Source: Fukatsuia anoeciicola (GTDB taxonomy: Bacteria; Pseudomonadota; Gammaproteobacteria; Enterobacterales; Enterobacteriaceae). From it: a stretch of DNA of 64,000 bases. A program made the position numbers and the translations under genes. Where the stretch lies: positions 496,001-560,000 of the forward strand of contig NZ_OZ060923.1 of NCBI RefSeq assembly GCF_964059965.1, in the 5' to 3' direction. Below the pieces are notes generated by a model. The model searched no databases. It had not been told where the DNA came from and worked only from the letters and a program-made list of their open reading frames with translations. Positions within the stretch are counted from its first letter, which is position 1, and the number at the start of each line of letters is the position of its first letter. Of this stretch, positions 21,944-31,496 are shown in pieces.

Positions 21944-22058
21944 GTTCTATAAAAATCTATTATATTTATTGATATTTTACAGAAATAGATTTTTAAATCG
22001 TATTAACTATATTTAATTCATATTTTTATTAAATTAATAAATAATGGAGCCATTAATA

Positions 22059-23330
22059 ATGAATCATAATTTGATTCAACAATTACAAGAGCGAGAGCTT
22101 GTGGCTCAGGTTACAGATGAAAATGGCTTAATAGATAGATTAACAAAAGGTTCTATTTCAGTATATTGTGGGTTTGATCCTACTTCTGATAGTTTGCATT
22201 TAGGACATCTTGTTCCTTTACTTTGTTTAAAACGCTTTCAGTTAGCAGGTCACAAACCAATTGTAGTAATAGGTGGCGCAACAGGACTAATAGGTGATCC
22301 TAGCTTTAAAGCAGGCGAGCGTCAATTAAATGATAAGAAAGTAGTTAACCAATGGTTAAAAAAAATCCACAAACAGATTACATTATTTCTTAATTTTAAC
22401 TGTTATAATAATAGTGCAATTATAGTTAATAATTTAGATTGGTTTGCTAATATGAAGGTATTAAATTTTTTACGTGATATAGGCAAATACTTTTCAGTTA
22501 ATAAAATGATTAATAAAGAAGCGGTAAAAAGTCGTTTACATCATGATAATGGTAACATTTCTTTTACTGAATTTTCTTATAATTTATTACAAAGTTATGA
22601 TTTTGCTTATTTAAATAATACTCTAAAAGTAGAACTGCAAATTGGTGGTTCTGATCAATGGGGCAATATTATTTCAGGTATAGATTTAACGCGTCGTTTA
22701 TATAAAAAGAAGGTTTATGGTCTGACAGTACCACTAATTACTAAAGCTGATGGTACTAAGTTTGGTAAAACAGAAAGTGGTACTATTTGGCTAAATGCTA
22801 AAAAAACTAGCCCGTATAAATTTTATCAATTTTGGATCAATACTGCTGATGCTGATGTTTATCATTTCCTAAAATTTTTTACTTTTATGACATTAAAAGA
22901 AATTAGCATGTTAGAGGATGAAGATAGAAATAGCAATAAAGCACCAAAAGCACAAAAAATATTGGCAGAACAGGTTACTAGGTTAATACACCATAAAGAA
23001 GGATTAGCAGCTGCACAACGTATAACACATAGTCTTTTTTCTGGTAATTTATATGAAATGAACGAACAAGATTTTATTCAATTAGCACAAGATGGTATGC
23101 CTACTATTGAGTTAACTTATAATACTGATTTACAACAAGTACTGGTTAATGCTGAGTTAGCTCCATCACGAAATAAAGCTCGCGCCCTAATAGATTCAGG
23201 TGCAATTACTCTAAATGGAGTAAAACAGTTTGATAAATCATACTGTTTTGTTCAGACCGATCGCTTATTTGGGCGCTATAGCTTACTGCGTCGTGGCAAA
23301 AAATATTATTATTTATTAATTTGGAAATAG
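22059..23330 (+). CDS. tyrS: Tyrosyl-tRNA synthetase
   Basis: A class I aminoacyl-tRNA synthetase charging tRNA-Tyr. The 423-residue product (E. coli 424) has CGFDPTSDSLHLGHL, with the HIGH motif as HLGH at 47-50, IGGATGLIGDPS, the tyrosine-binding GGSDQWGN, the KMSKS-type motif KFGKT after TKADGT, and a C-terminal S4 RNA-binding domain (SRNKARALIDSGAITLNG). An ATG at 22044 is in frame, but the ATG at 22059 aligns with the enteric start (MNHNLIQQLQER) and has GGAG nine bases upstream. Upstream neighbour pdxH is dead while this essential gene stays intact. Confidence 0.97.
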   Translation: MNHNLIQQLQERELVAQVTDENGLIDRLTKGSISVYCGFDPTSDSLHLGHLVPLLCLKRFQLAGHKPIVVIGGATGLIGDPSFKAGERQLNDKKVVNQWLKKIHKQITLFLNFNCYNNSAIIVNNLDWFANMKVLNFLRDIGKYFSVNKMINKEAVKSRLHHDNGNISFTEFSYNLLQSYDFAYLNNTLKVELQIGGSDQWGNIISGIDLTRRLYKKKVYGLTVPLITKADGTKFGKTESGTIWLNAKKTSPYKFYQFWINTADADVYHFLKFFTFMTLKEISMLEDEDRNSNKAPKAQKILAEQVTRLIHHKEGLAAAQRITHSLFSGNLYEMNEQDFIQLAQDGMPTIELTYNTDLQQVLVNAELAPSRNKARALIDSGAITLNGVKQFDKSYCFVQTDRLFGRYSLLRRGKKYYYLLIWK

Positions 23331-23486
23331 ATTAATTATTATTATTTTAATAAACTTGTTTTTTAATAAAAAGATAAAATCTTAGTAAATATTACAAAGT
23401 TCAAGTATCTTAAGTATAATAATTATTATATATAGTAATAAGGATAATTATAAATATACTCAATATAAAATTTATAATATAGTCTA

Positions 23487-23518
23487 TTATACTAGATTTT
23501 ATAATAAATCTAGTATAA
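23487..23518 (+). terminator. Probable terminator hairpin of tyrS
   Basis: A perfect 13-bp inverted repeat (23487-23499 and 23506-23518) with a six-base loop, 157 nt downstream of the tyrS stop. No long T run follows, so termination strength is uncertain. Confidence 0.4.
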
Positions 23519-25734
23519 ATAAGATATTTTAGTTTTTTACAATAAACTAAAAAATTTAAATACAAATAGTATTTAAGTCATTAATTATTATTAAGCTATA
23601 GTATTAGCTATCATATCATAAATAAAATAAATATAATTACTTCCTAATACTTAAGGATAATCTAAATAATCAGAGATGTTAATATAGAACTAATAATAAA
23701 AGATTTTCAATTTATTTTAAAGATTTATAAAATGAAGCTAAAATTGTATAAATAGATATGTCAGTATTATTTATTAATGATCTAGGTAAATTATTAAAAT
23801 ATTTTTAGTTCTTGTAAAGATTTAGATAATTTTTATTATATTTAAATTAAACTAATTTATAATTTGTAATATAATAGTTACTACTATTTCTTAGTTGACC
23901 TGATAACTTAAATTTTAATAAGCATATAATTTATTAGTCTCTAATATTAAATTTTTAAAATTAAATATAAAACTAACTTTATATAACATTTCTATCAATA
24001 TAATAACTAATGTAGTTATTACTTATAAATATTATTACATCTATGCCTTAGTTATTGGATTAGATTAAATGTAGATATAATACTAGATAAAAATAGGAAA
24101 AATAAGATAATTTTTAATTTTATATAAAAGTTATTTGAGATACAGATATTAATGAATTTTTATAAAACTTATCATGTAACATTTAATACCTTCATATATC
24201 AATTACTACGTACTAAACATATTACTATTTATTTAAATATCTAGATCTTTGTAAGAAAGTTAATGGGTTAATAATAGCTAAAATACATAATATTTATTAT
24301 GTGTCATCGTTACTTTTTAACTAATCTTTTCTAGGATTAGAATCAATGTCTAAATATTTTATTGTGTAATTAAAACATTCTTAAAAATAGTATTCATAAT
24401 AGAATTTTAATAATAAATTATTTTAAAGTTACAATTTAAAATTATTTTTGATAATGAATGATTAAGTAAATATATCTAAAAAATTAAAGTAATACCTACC
24501 TATAAATAAAGAATCTTAAATACTATCTTTAGCTAGAAAACTGGTATTAGTAATTAATTAAGTAATTAAGGAGTCTTTTTAATTAAAAATATTTTTCTTA
24601 AACATTATACTATGTTTTGGTAACTTTTTAAATAGACACTAATTTTTTATATTTAAGCTAATACTATACTAATTTTTAGCAAAAATAATGTAGGTAGAAA
24701 TAGTATAGACTAAAGAAATCAGCAATATAACATAAAGAGCTACGTCTTTATTATAATTAATATAATAATATTGATCAAGATTATAGTATTTAATTAGTGT
24801 TATTTTAGCTGAATTTTTTATTCCCAATATATTTCAAATTTACTAAATAATAAAGTGTCCTGCTAAAAATTCTGCATATCATTTTAGCGTTACTTCGTAT
24901 AGATTATATGGTAAAATATAATAAGTATTAAAGATAATATATTAATAACTATCTACTTAATATAGTATTTTGTTTATTATTTTAAATAAAGATATTACTA
25001 TTTATATCAATAATAATAATAGTAGAAAAATAAATTACAGATTAAATCTAATTAATAAATTCATAAAAATCTATAATTAGTAATATTATCTTAAAATTTA
25101 TTAATAATAAAAATATTTTTTATTCTGTATTATGTTAATGAATTAAATTTTTTATTTAAAAAATTATTAAATCTTTTTACTTTATTATTTATTTAAAATA
25201 CTTATCATTAACCTTTAATTTAAATAAAGGTTACAAAATATAACTAATAATATCAATATTATTAGTTATAAGTTTACATTTTTATTAAATGAAAAAAAAA
25301 TTAAATTAGTAAATATTAGCTAAAATAATATGTTATAATTATATATTGATGTGGTAATTATATTACTAATTACTTAAATAAGTAAATTAAATATATAATA
25401 ATTTTTCAAATATTCCGGTATTTTAATTAGTATATAATAATTAGATTATATAAAATAAAGAATTACTGCTAGTAAACAATTTAGTTATTAACTTTTAATT
25501 CATTAAGATAGAAATAAAACCTATACATAAAATCTTATAATACTATTTATCTAATTTATATAATTTTATTTGTAGTAGAGTGTAATAAATAAAGTTTATA
25601 TAGTTCTAAATATTGTATTATAAATATTAGCAATAAAATAATTTATTATACTTATAATAACTAAAAAATAAAGATATAGCAATTTAAAAAATACATTAAA
25701 GTTATAGTATTTATTTTTTATAATAAAATCTATT

Positions 25735-25788
25735 AGACTTCTTATAAAACTAGTACTTCTATATAAGTACTAGTTTTATAAGAAGTCT
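25735..25788. repeat. Perfect 24-bp palindrome, loop of six
   Basis: Arms 25735-25758 and 25765-25788 are exact reverse complements around CTATAT. The arms begin AGACTTCTTATAAAACTAGT. It lies about 315 bp upstream of ribB in a region with no gene. It could be a terminator left behind by an erased gene or a palindrome formed by template switching. Confidence 0.85.
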
Positions 25789-26102
25789 GATGCAGACTCT
25801 AAATTCAAAAATATATTTTAAAATTAGATTTTAAAAAATAATGAAATTTGTAGTTAAGATACTATAAATCTAATACTTGATCCATTTTAGATAAACTTTT
25901 TAGTAGTATTACTTATTTAATAAAACTATTAGTAATATGTAATAAATAGGTTTTACTATAAGTTAATTTTATGGATTGCCTGTATGAATAATTAACGATA
26001 TAGTTCTAAATCTTATTTTTAGATCAGTATATATAAAGATCTAAATAGTAATTCATCCCCTTGTGGTGTCTATGAAAACTTATTTTATTGAGGTTTTTTA
26101 CT

Positions 26103-26750
26103 GTGGATCAAACACTATGCTCTGAATTTGGCCCTTCTATAGATCGGGTAAAGCATGCATTATGTGCTTTACGTAATGGTCTTGGTATTATGGTACTGGA
26201 CGATGAAAATCGTGAAAATGAAGGTGATATGATTTTTGCGGCAGAAACAATGACCGTAGAGCAAATGGCATTAAGTATCCGTCATGGTAGCGGTATTGTT
26301 TGTTTGTGTATTACTGAAGATCGTCGTTGTCAACTTGAATTACCTATGATGGTTAATAAAAATTCTAGTCAGTTCAAAACTCCGTTTACTGTAAGTATTG
26401 AAGCAGCAAAAGGTGTAACAACAGGGGTTTCGGCAACAGATCGGCTAACAACTATCCTTGCAGCTATTGCTGATAATGCAAAACCTACCGATTTAAATCG
26501 TCCAGGTCATGTCTTCCCGTTACGTGCAGAAATAAATGGTGTACTTTCTCGACGCGGACACACTGAAGCAGCTATTGATCTAGTTCAATTAGCAGGATTA
26601 AAGCCTGCTGGAGTATTGTGTGAACTTACTAATGATGATGGTAGTATGGCGCGAATGCTAGAAGTAATTATGTTTGCCAAACAACATAAAATGCCAGTAC
26701 TTACAATTAAAGATTTAGTATACTATCGACAGCATCAAGTTGTCAGGTAA
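26103..26750 (+). CDS. ribB: RibB, 3,4-dihydroxy-2-butanone 4-phosphate synthase
   Basis: RibB converts ribulose 5-phosphate to the four-carbon precursor of riboflavin. The 215 residues (E. coli 217) include the acidic loop DDENRENEGDMIFAAE that binds metal and substrate, MSIRHGSGIVCLCIT-type sequence, GVTTGVSATDR, the RPGHVFPLRA block and HTEAAIDL. The open frame reaches back to a TTG at 26088, but the GTG at 26103 begins V-D-Q-T-L, aligning with E. coli M-N-Q-T-L, and GAGG sits nine bases upstream, so GTG is chosen. E. coli ribB is controlled by an FMN riboswitch; none of its conserved leader is visible here. A stand-alone RibB without the RibA domain is the enteric form. Confidence 0.95.
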   Translation: MDQTLCSEFGPSIDRVKHALCALRNGLGIMVLDDENRENEGDMIFAAETMTVEQMALSIRHGSGIVCLCITEDRRCQLELPMMVNKNSSQFKTPFTVSIEAAKGVTTGVSATDRLTTILAAIADNAKPTDLNRPGHVFPLRAEINGVLSRRGHTEAAIDLVQLAGLKPAGVLCELTNDDGSMARMLEVIMFAKQHKMPVLTIKDLVYYRQHQVVR

Positions 26751-27287
26751 ATTGACGCTAATATTATAAAATTTAGAATAATATATGGATAAAAATTAAA
26801 TAAATCCTATATTATTTATTACTAATCTTCATGAGAATTAAATGCTATATTGCTAATCAATACTAAATAATTACTAATTAAAGTATAACTATTGCTAAAA
26901 TATATAATCAATAGATTATTGTATATCTACTTTTTTGTAAGCTTCTTCATTTTAGCTATTCTTTAATTATTTTAGTTATTCAACTGTTAGTACTTTTACA
27001 TGATAGAAGCCACTGACTAGCTACGTCAGTGGCTAATTTCTACTTTAAGCAAAGTATTTTAAAAGCAATTAAAATAGCTAAGAAATATTTATAATAATAG
27101 TAGCATCAGCATTTTATTAAGCAAGATACTTTACAAGTAGTAACCTAAGACGCCATGGATTAGTATCCTATGTTTAATAAAAATATTTTATGAAATATAA
27201 ATACCAAAAATAAAATTTTAAAAATTGCTAATTACTTAGCTTTACAGATTAGTAAATTACGTTATAATATTTAATATAATTTGTTCA
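26751..27287. other. Intergenic after ribB
   Basis: About 0.5 kb with the GC-rich hairpin at 27008-27034 (listed separately) and no gene seen. Confidence 0.5.
27008..27034 (+). terminator. GC-rich hairpin, candidate terminator downstream of ribB
   Basis: AGCCACTGAC (27008-27017) and GTCAGTGGCT (27025-27034) form a perfect 10-bp stem with a seven-base loop. With six G-C pairs it stands out sharply from the surrounding A+T. It lies about 260 nt after ribB and is followed by AATTTCTACTTT rather than a pure T run. Confidence 0.5.
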
Positions 27288-27990
27288 TTAAATTTCTTAA
27301 AAACTCTTATTTATTTAATTTTTATATTATAAATTACTATAGTCAGATTATATCTTAATTCAAACCATTATTACCTATTTTAGTAATAATCCAATATAAT
27401 TTAGATTATTTAATTATACTAATAGCATTTTATTTAATGTATACTAGCTTGATAACTTATAATTATTATGTTATCTTTTTGTATTAAAAAAATTTTTTTT
27501 ATTTTTTAAGTAGTATTAAATTTAAATGAATTTTACTAGTCTTAAATAATTTATATTTATTATTATTTTAATAATAAGATTTATTTATACATAAAACCCT
27601 TGAGTAATTTAAAATTAAAATTAAATTGTCTTTTATTAGTAAAAATTATATAGATAACTGTTTTACTTTTTTATTAATGACTACTTACTTCTTAAAGTAT
27701 GTCTTTTTTCTAAATAAAACTCTTTATGTTTTTGTCAATTTAAACAGTATTTAGTAGTGTTAATAAGTATACGCTAATACTGCATATTACTTTTTAATAT
27801 GTAATTATTACTTATCTTATAATTTTAGCTAACAAAAAAATAACTACAATTCTATTGTAAATACTTGAGGATTATAATAAATAATTATCTAAACATAATC
27901 TTAGTTTTAATTATTATGTTTATTTATACTTGTCTAATATTAAATATTTTTATTATTTTTAAGTTAAACTATATCCAGTACTAATTAAAC
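27288..27990 (+). repeat. Degenerate dispersed repeat, copy A
   Basis: This stretch aligns by eye, with small indels, to 63512-63915 in the same orientation and to 57060-57742 in the opposite one. Shared blocks include AAAACTCTTATTTAT at the left end, AGCATTTTATTTAATGTATA in the middle and GTTAATAAGTATACGCTAAT further right. No copy has an open frame. Similarity fades beyond about 27900. It may be a decayed insertion sequence or another duplicated element; no family could be recognised. Confidence 0.8.
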
Positions 27991-29088
27991 AATAAATTTT
28001 TTTTAGTATCTTTATTTATTATTTCATATTGTATAGATAGCTTCTTGTTAGAAGATTATTAGCAATACTCATGTAAAACTAAGACTAATAGTGTTAATCT
28101 TAGAAAGATAGATAATATTAAGTTAATAAGTGTATGATAGTAATTACATTATAAACTATATCATCCGTTAATCTAATAAAAAATTTATTAAGGATAGTTA
28201 TCAGTACTATTAATATGCTCTATCTAAATTTTTTTAATCGCTATTAAGTTAATATCAATGCATATTAGATAAAATAAAAGGAATAATTCCGTTAAGTTAG
28301 GTTTCTATTATTTTATTTATTAAATTATTACTGTAGTTTTCTAACATAAAGCTTAACAATAAAAAGTATATAATCTAAGCTCTATAATCTTACGTCTAGC
28401 TTGTATTAAATATTGGAGTTGTATTAGAAATATCTGACTAGTAGTTTAAGCTAGCATTTCTGCTAGATTTAATAAATACATATAATAAAAATTATTTAAA
28501 AATAACACTAGAATATTAATAGTAATAATTTATTATACAGGATTAATATAAAATAATTTATATTAATCATTATAGTATTAAGAATAATTCTTATCATAGC
28601 TTAAGTTAGGTATTAATAATATTTCTATCCTGTTATATGTTAATTAGATATAGTTATTAGAAGATTACACTATAGTTTTATTTATCATTAAGCACTACTC
28701 GTAATAAGTATAACTTACTAATTACTACATATATTATAGATATATTTTTACCCATTACATTACATCTTGATCTAAATAAAATAAAATTATTACATATAAG
28801 CGCCATAGACTTATAATATTAAGTAACTTTATATATAAAATAATTAAATTTGTAAAAATTAATACTAGAATTATTAATTTATTTATCTAAGTAGGATAAA
28901 ATACTGTCTAAGTTTTGACTGTGTAACTTACTATATATCTTAGTAATAAATATAAGATATAGCATATTTTATAAAAAATATAGTTATTAACTAATATTGA
29001 ATACTTTTACTTTTATTTAGTATTATCTTCACTAATAGGATTTTTTTACAATTTGTTAATATATAGTGTACATTGATAATATTACTAC
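27991..29088 (+). other. Gene-free stretch where mutL would be expected
   Basis: In E. coli, mutL lies immediately upstream of miaA. Here about 1.1 kb separates repeat copy A from miaA. Short translated pieces (IDSFLLEDY near 28030 and TRNKYNLLI near 28698) resemble parts of the MutL C-terminal region only weakly, so a mutL ghost is possible but not shown. Confidence 0.3.
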
Positions 29089-30030
29089 ATGAATAAAATT
29101 AAGAATGTAACTCGTCCTAGTGTAATTTTTATTATGGGACCAACTGCTTCTGGTAAGACAGCGCTATCAACAGCGTTGCGACAGTATTTACCAGTAGAAT
29201 TAATTAGTGTTGATTCTGCGCTAATTTATTGTGGTATGGATATTGGCACTGCAAAGCCTAGTGTTCAAGAATTAGCAATAACACCACATCGCTTAATTAA
29301 TATTCGTGATCCAGCTGAATCTTATTCTGTTGCAAATTTTTGTCGAGATGCATTAAAAGAAATAACTAAAATTAGCTCTACCGGGCGTATTCCATTACTA
29401 GTAGGTGGTACTATGCTATATTTTAAAGCCCTTTTAGAGGGTTTATCACCTTTACCATCAGCAAATTCTGCAATACGTCAGCAACTTAAGCAGCAAGCAA
29501 CAAAATTAGGATGGGCAGCTTTGCATCAACGGTTAGCTAGTGTGGATCCGCTTACAGCAAAAAGAATTCATAAAAATGATTTTCAAAGACTAATTAGAGC
29601 GCTGGAAATATTTCTTATTTCTGGCAGTTCTTTAACCGAATTGATAAAAACTTCTGGTAAAGCTTTACCATACAGGGTTTATCAATTTGCAATTGCGCCT
29701 ATGCATCGTAATTTTTTACATAAGCGAATTGAATCTCGTTTCCATCATATGTTAGATACTGGATTTGAAGCGGAAGCTAAGGCGCTTTTTGAGCGTGGAG
29801 ATTTGCATAAGGATATGCCATCTATGCGTTGTATTGGGTATCGCCATATGTGGTCTTACTTTACTGGTGATTATAACTATAATGACATGGTTTACCACGG
29901 AATTTGTGCGACACGTCAACTTGTAAAACGCCAAATAACTTGGCTACGAAGCTGGAATACTGTTCAATGGTTCGATAGTGATAAACCACAACAAACTTTA
30001 GATTCTATAATACAAGTTATTGACACATAA
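29089..30030 (+). CDS. miaA: MiaA, tRNA dimethylallyltransferase
   Basis: MiaA adds dimethylallyl to A37 of tRNAs reading UNN codons. The 313 residues (E. coli 316) have the P-loop GPTASGKT at 17-24, SVDSALIYCGMDIGTAKPS with the catalytic aspartate, LVGGTMLYFKALLEGLSPLP, and the insertion domain ending in IGYRHMWSYFTGDY and TRQLVKRQITWLRSW. It heads the miaA-hfq-hflX-hflK-hflC superoperon, the last four of which follow here (hflX as a ghost). No clear ribosome site precedes the ATG; E. coli alignment supports the start. Confidence 0.96.
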   Translation: MNKIKNVTRPSVIFIMGPTASGKTALSTALRQYLPVELISVDSALIYCGMDIGTAKPSVQELAITPHRLINIRDPAESYSVANFCRDALKEITKISSTGRIPLLVGGTMLYFKALLEGLSPLPSANSAIRQQLKQQATKLGWAALHQRLASVDPLTAKRIHKNDFQRLIRALEIFLISGSSLTELIKTSGKALPYRVYQFAIAPMHRNFLHKRIESRFHHMLDTGFEAEAKALFERGDLHKDMPSMRCIGYRHMWSYFTGDYNYNDMVYHGICATRQLVKRQITWLRSWNTVQWFDSDKPQQTLDSIIQVIDT

Positions 30031-30142
30031 CATGAGTAATTACACATAATTGTTCAAAATATTATGGCTAAATTTTTACGTAGTTTTTCTTCAAGATGCT
30101 AGTTACTTACTTATAAACAATAAATAATAAGGAAAAAATGGA

Positions 30143-30409
30143 ATGACTAATAAGGGGCAATCTTTACAAGACCCTTTCCTAAATGAACTACGTCGTGAGA
30201 AGGTCTCTGTTTCTATTTATTTGGTTAATGGTATTAAACTTCAGGGGCAGATTGAGTCTTTTGATCAGTTTACTATTGTCTTAAAAAGTAAAGTGAACCA
30301 AATGGTCTATAAACACGCTATTTCTACTGTCGTACCTGACCGTCAAGTATTACACCGTAAGGATAATAACCCTATTGTTTGTACTACAACAGTAGTAGAT
30401 AAAAAATAA
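30143..30409 (+). CDS. hfq: Hfq, RNA chaperone
   Basis: Hfq forms a hexameric ring that pairs small RNAs with mRNAs. The 88 residues contain the full Sm core: MTNKGQSLQDPFLNELRREK, Sm1 (VSIYLVNGIKLQGQIESFDQF) and Sm2 (YKHAISTVVP). RNA-contacting residues equivalent to E. coli Q8, F42, Y55, K56 and H57 are Q9, F43, Y56, K57 and H58. The disordered C-terminal tail is shorter than in E. coli (102 residues). AAGGA stands upstream of the ATG at suitable spacing. It lies 112 bp after miaA. Its survival implies some riboregulation remains. Confidence 0.96.
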   Translation: MTNKGQSLQDPFLNELRREKVSVSIYLVNGIKLQGQIESFDQFTIVLKSKVNQMVYKHAISTVVPDRQVLHRKDNNPIVCTTTVVDKK

Positions 30410-30419
30410 TGACGCTTAA

Positions 30420-31440
30420 TAATAAACATGATTAATAAATAAGGATATGTAATAGTATAAAAATATAATTTTATATTTTTAAGCTAGCAATTTTTATCTA
30501 CTTAAGTATATATTTACTATTTAACTTTATAAAGTATAGTGTTAATTATACTAGTATATTTACTATTAAAAAATAAAATACATAAGTTTGTATAAGTTTA
30601 AATGACTATTTTTCTTTAGTATAGATTTAAAAGGTAAATATTATTAAAAGTAATTTACAAATTAAATTAATGTAATTATACCATATTATTATTATTATTA
30701 TTATTAAGTTAGTATATGATTAGATATGTATAGAATACAATTAAAGGAGTATATAGTTTTAAATAGCTAGTAAAAAAAATTAAATTAAAAAACTAAAAAA
30801 TTATTTATTAGTAATTGTATTAGTTTAATTATAGATTAATTAGAATAAGTAGTAAATTATACAAATAGGAAGGCATGCATATAGCGTAGCAATCAATCTA
30901 CGTAATATCTGCCTAACCTTTTGCTACTTTTAATCTATTTTATATGCATCAATGCAATAGATGCTAAACATGTTATATTAACGAAAACAATTAATTTTAT
31001 ATGGTATCTACTAAATATTTAGTTGCTACCTTTAAAATAATATTACAGAAAATATAATAACCTTATTATTATTGTATAATAATATAGATCTATATGTTAA
31101 TAATAATATAATAATAGTTTACATAGTAATTAATAAATTTTATAAAATTATTTAGAATAATGTTACGTATTGGTTATGATATAAAAATATACCTATTCTA
31201 ATATTAGTCTTAACATAAAATAAAGCTAGTCATTACGATTTTAAGCATTAAGCGAATGCCTTAACTATAAGATAATATAACATAAATTAAAATTACTCCT
31301 AAATAGAAGAGAGATTTAACTTTTTATAAATAGCATCATTTATATAAACAAAATAAAATTAGTTAATTATATCACTTAGCCCATAGTAATGGTTAAACAG
31401 GTATTATTATAAAATTAAATTTTGTATAATAAATGATTTA
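30420..31440 (+). pseudogene. hflX: Ghost of hflX (ribosome-associated GTPase)
   Basis: HflX rescues stalled or heat-damaged ribosomes. Between hfq and hflK, where E. coli has hflX, remnants can be read. PFATFN near 30913 matches the LFATLD of the G-domain, and LVATFKIILQKI at 31019-31054, then ITLLLLYNNID in a shifted frame, match LVAAFKATLQET and ATLLLHVIDAAD. Multiple stops and frameshifts, and a shortened span, show it is inactive. ATT is repeated seven times at 30685-30705. Confidence 0.85.
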
Positions 31441-31496
31441 TTTCTTAGAGCAAAACTCTTGGTACAAAGAAAACCAATTATAAAGTGGAGCTAAAC

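Larger units (their letters stand above)
23331..26102. other. Long gene-free stretch between tyrS and ribB
   Basis: About 2.8 kb with no intact gene. In E. coli, pdxY follows tyrS, but I could not align any part of it. Two hairpins are recorded separately: 23487-23518, probably the tyrS terminator, and a perfect 24-bp palindrome at 25735-25788. No FMN riboswitch motif is recognisable upstream of ribB. Confidence 0.5.

Noticed and set aside
23331..26087. pdxY ghost after tyrS
   Set aside because: Expected by gene order, but no stretch aligned convincingly with PdxY in any frame I tried.
25700..26102. FMN riboswitch upstream of ribB
   Set aside because: Expected from enteric ribB, but none of its conserved GC-rich core sequences are present.
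29752..29934. 60-codon minus-strand frame
   Set aside because: Antisense shadow of miaA.
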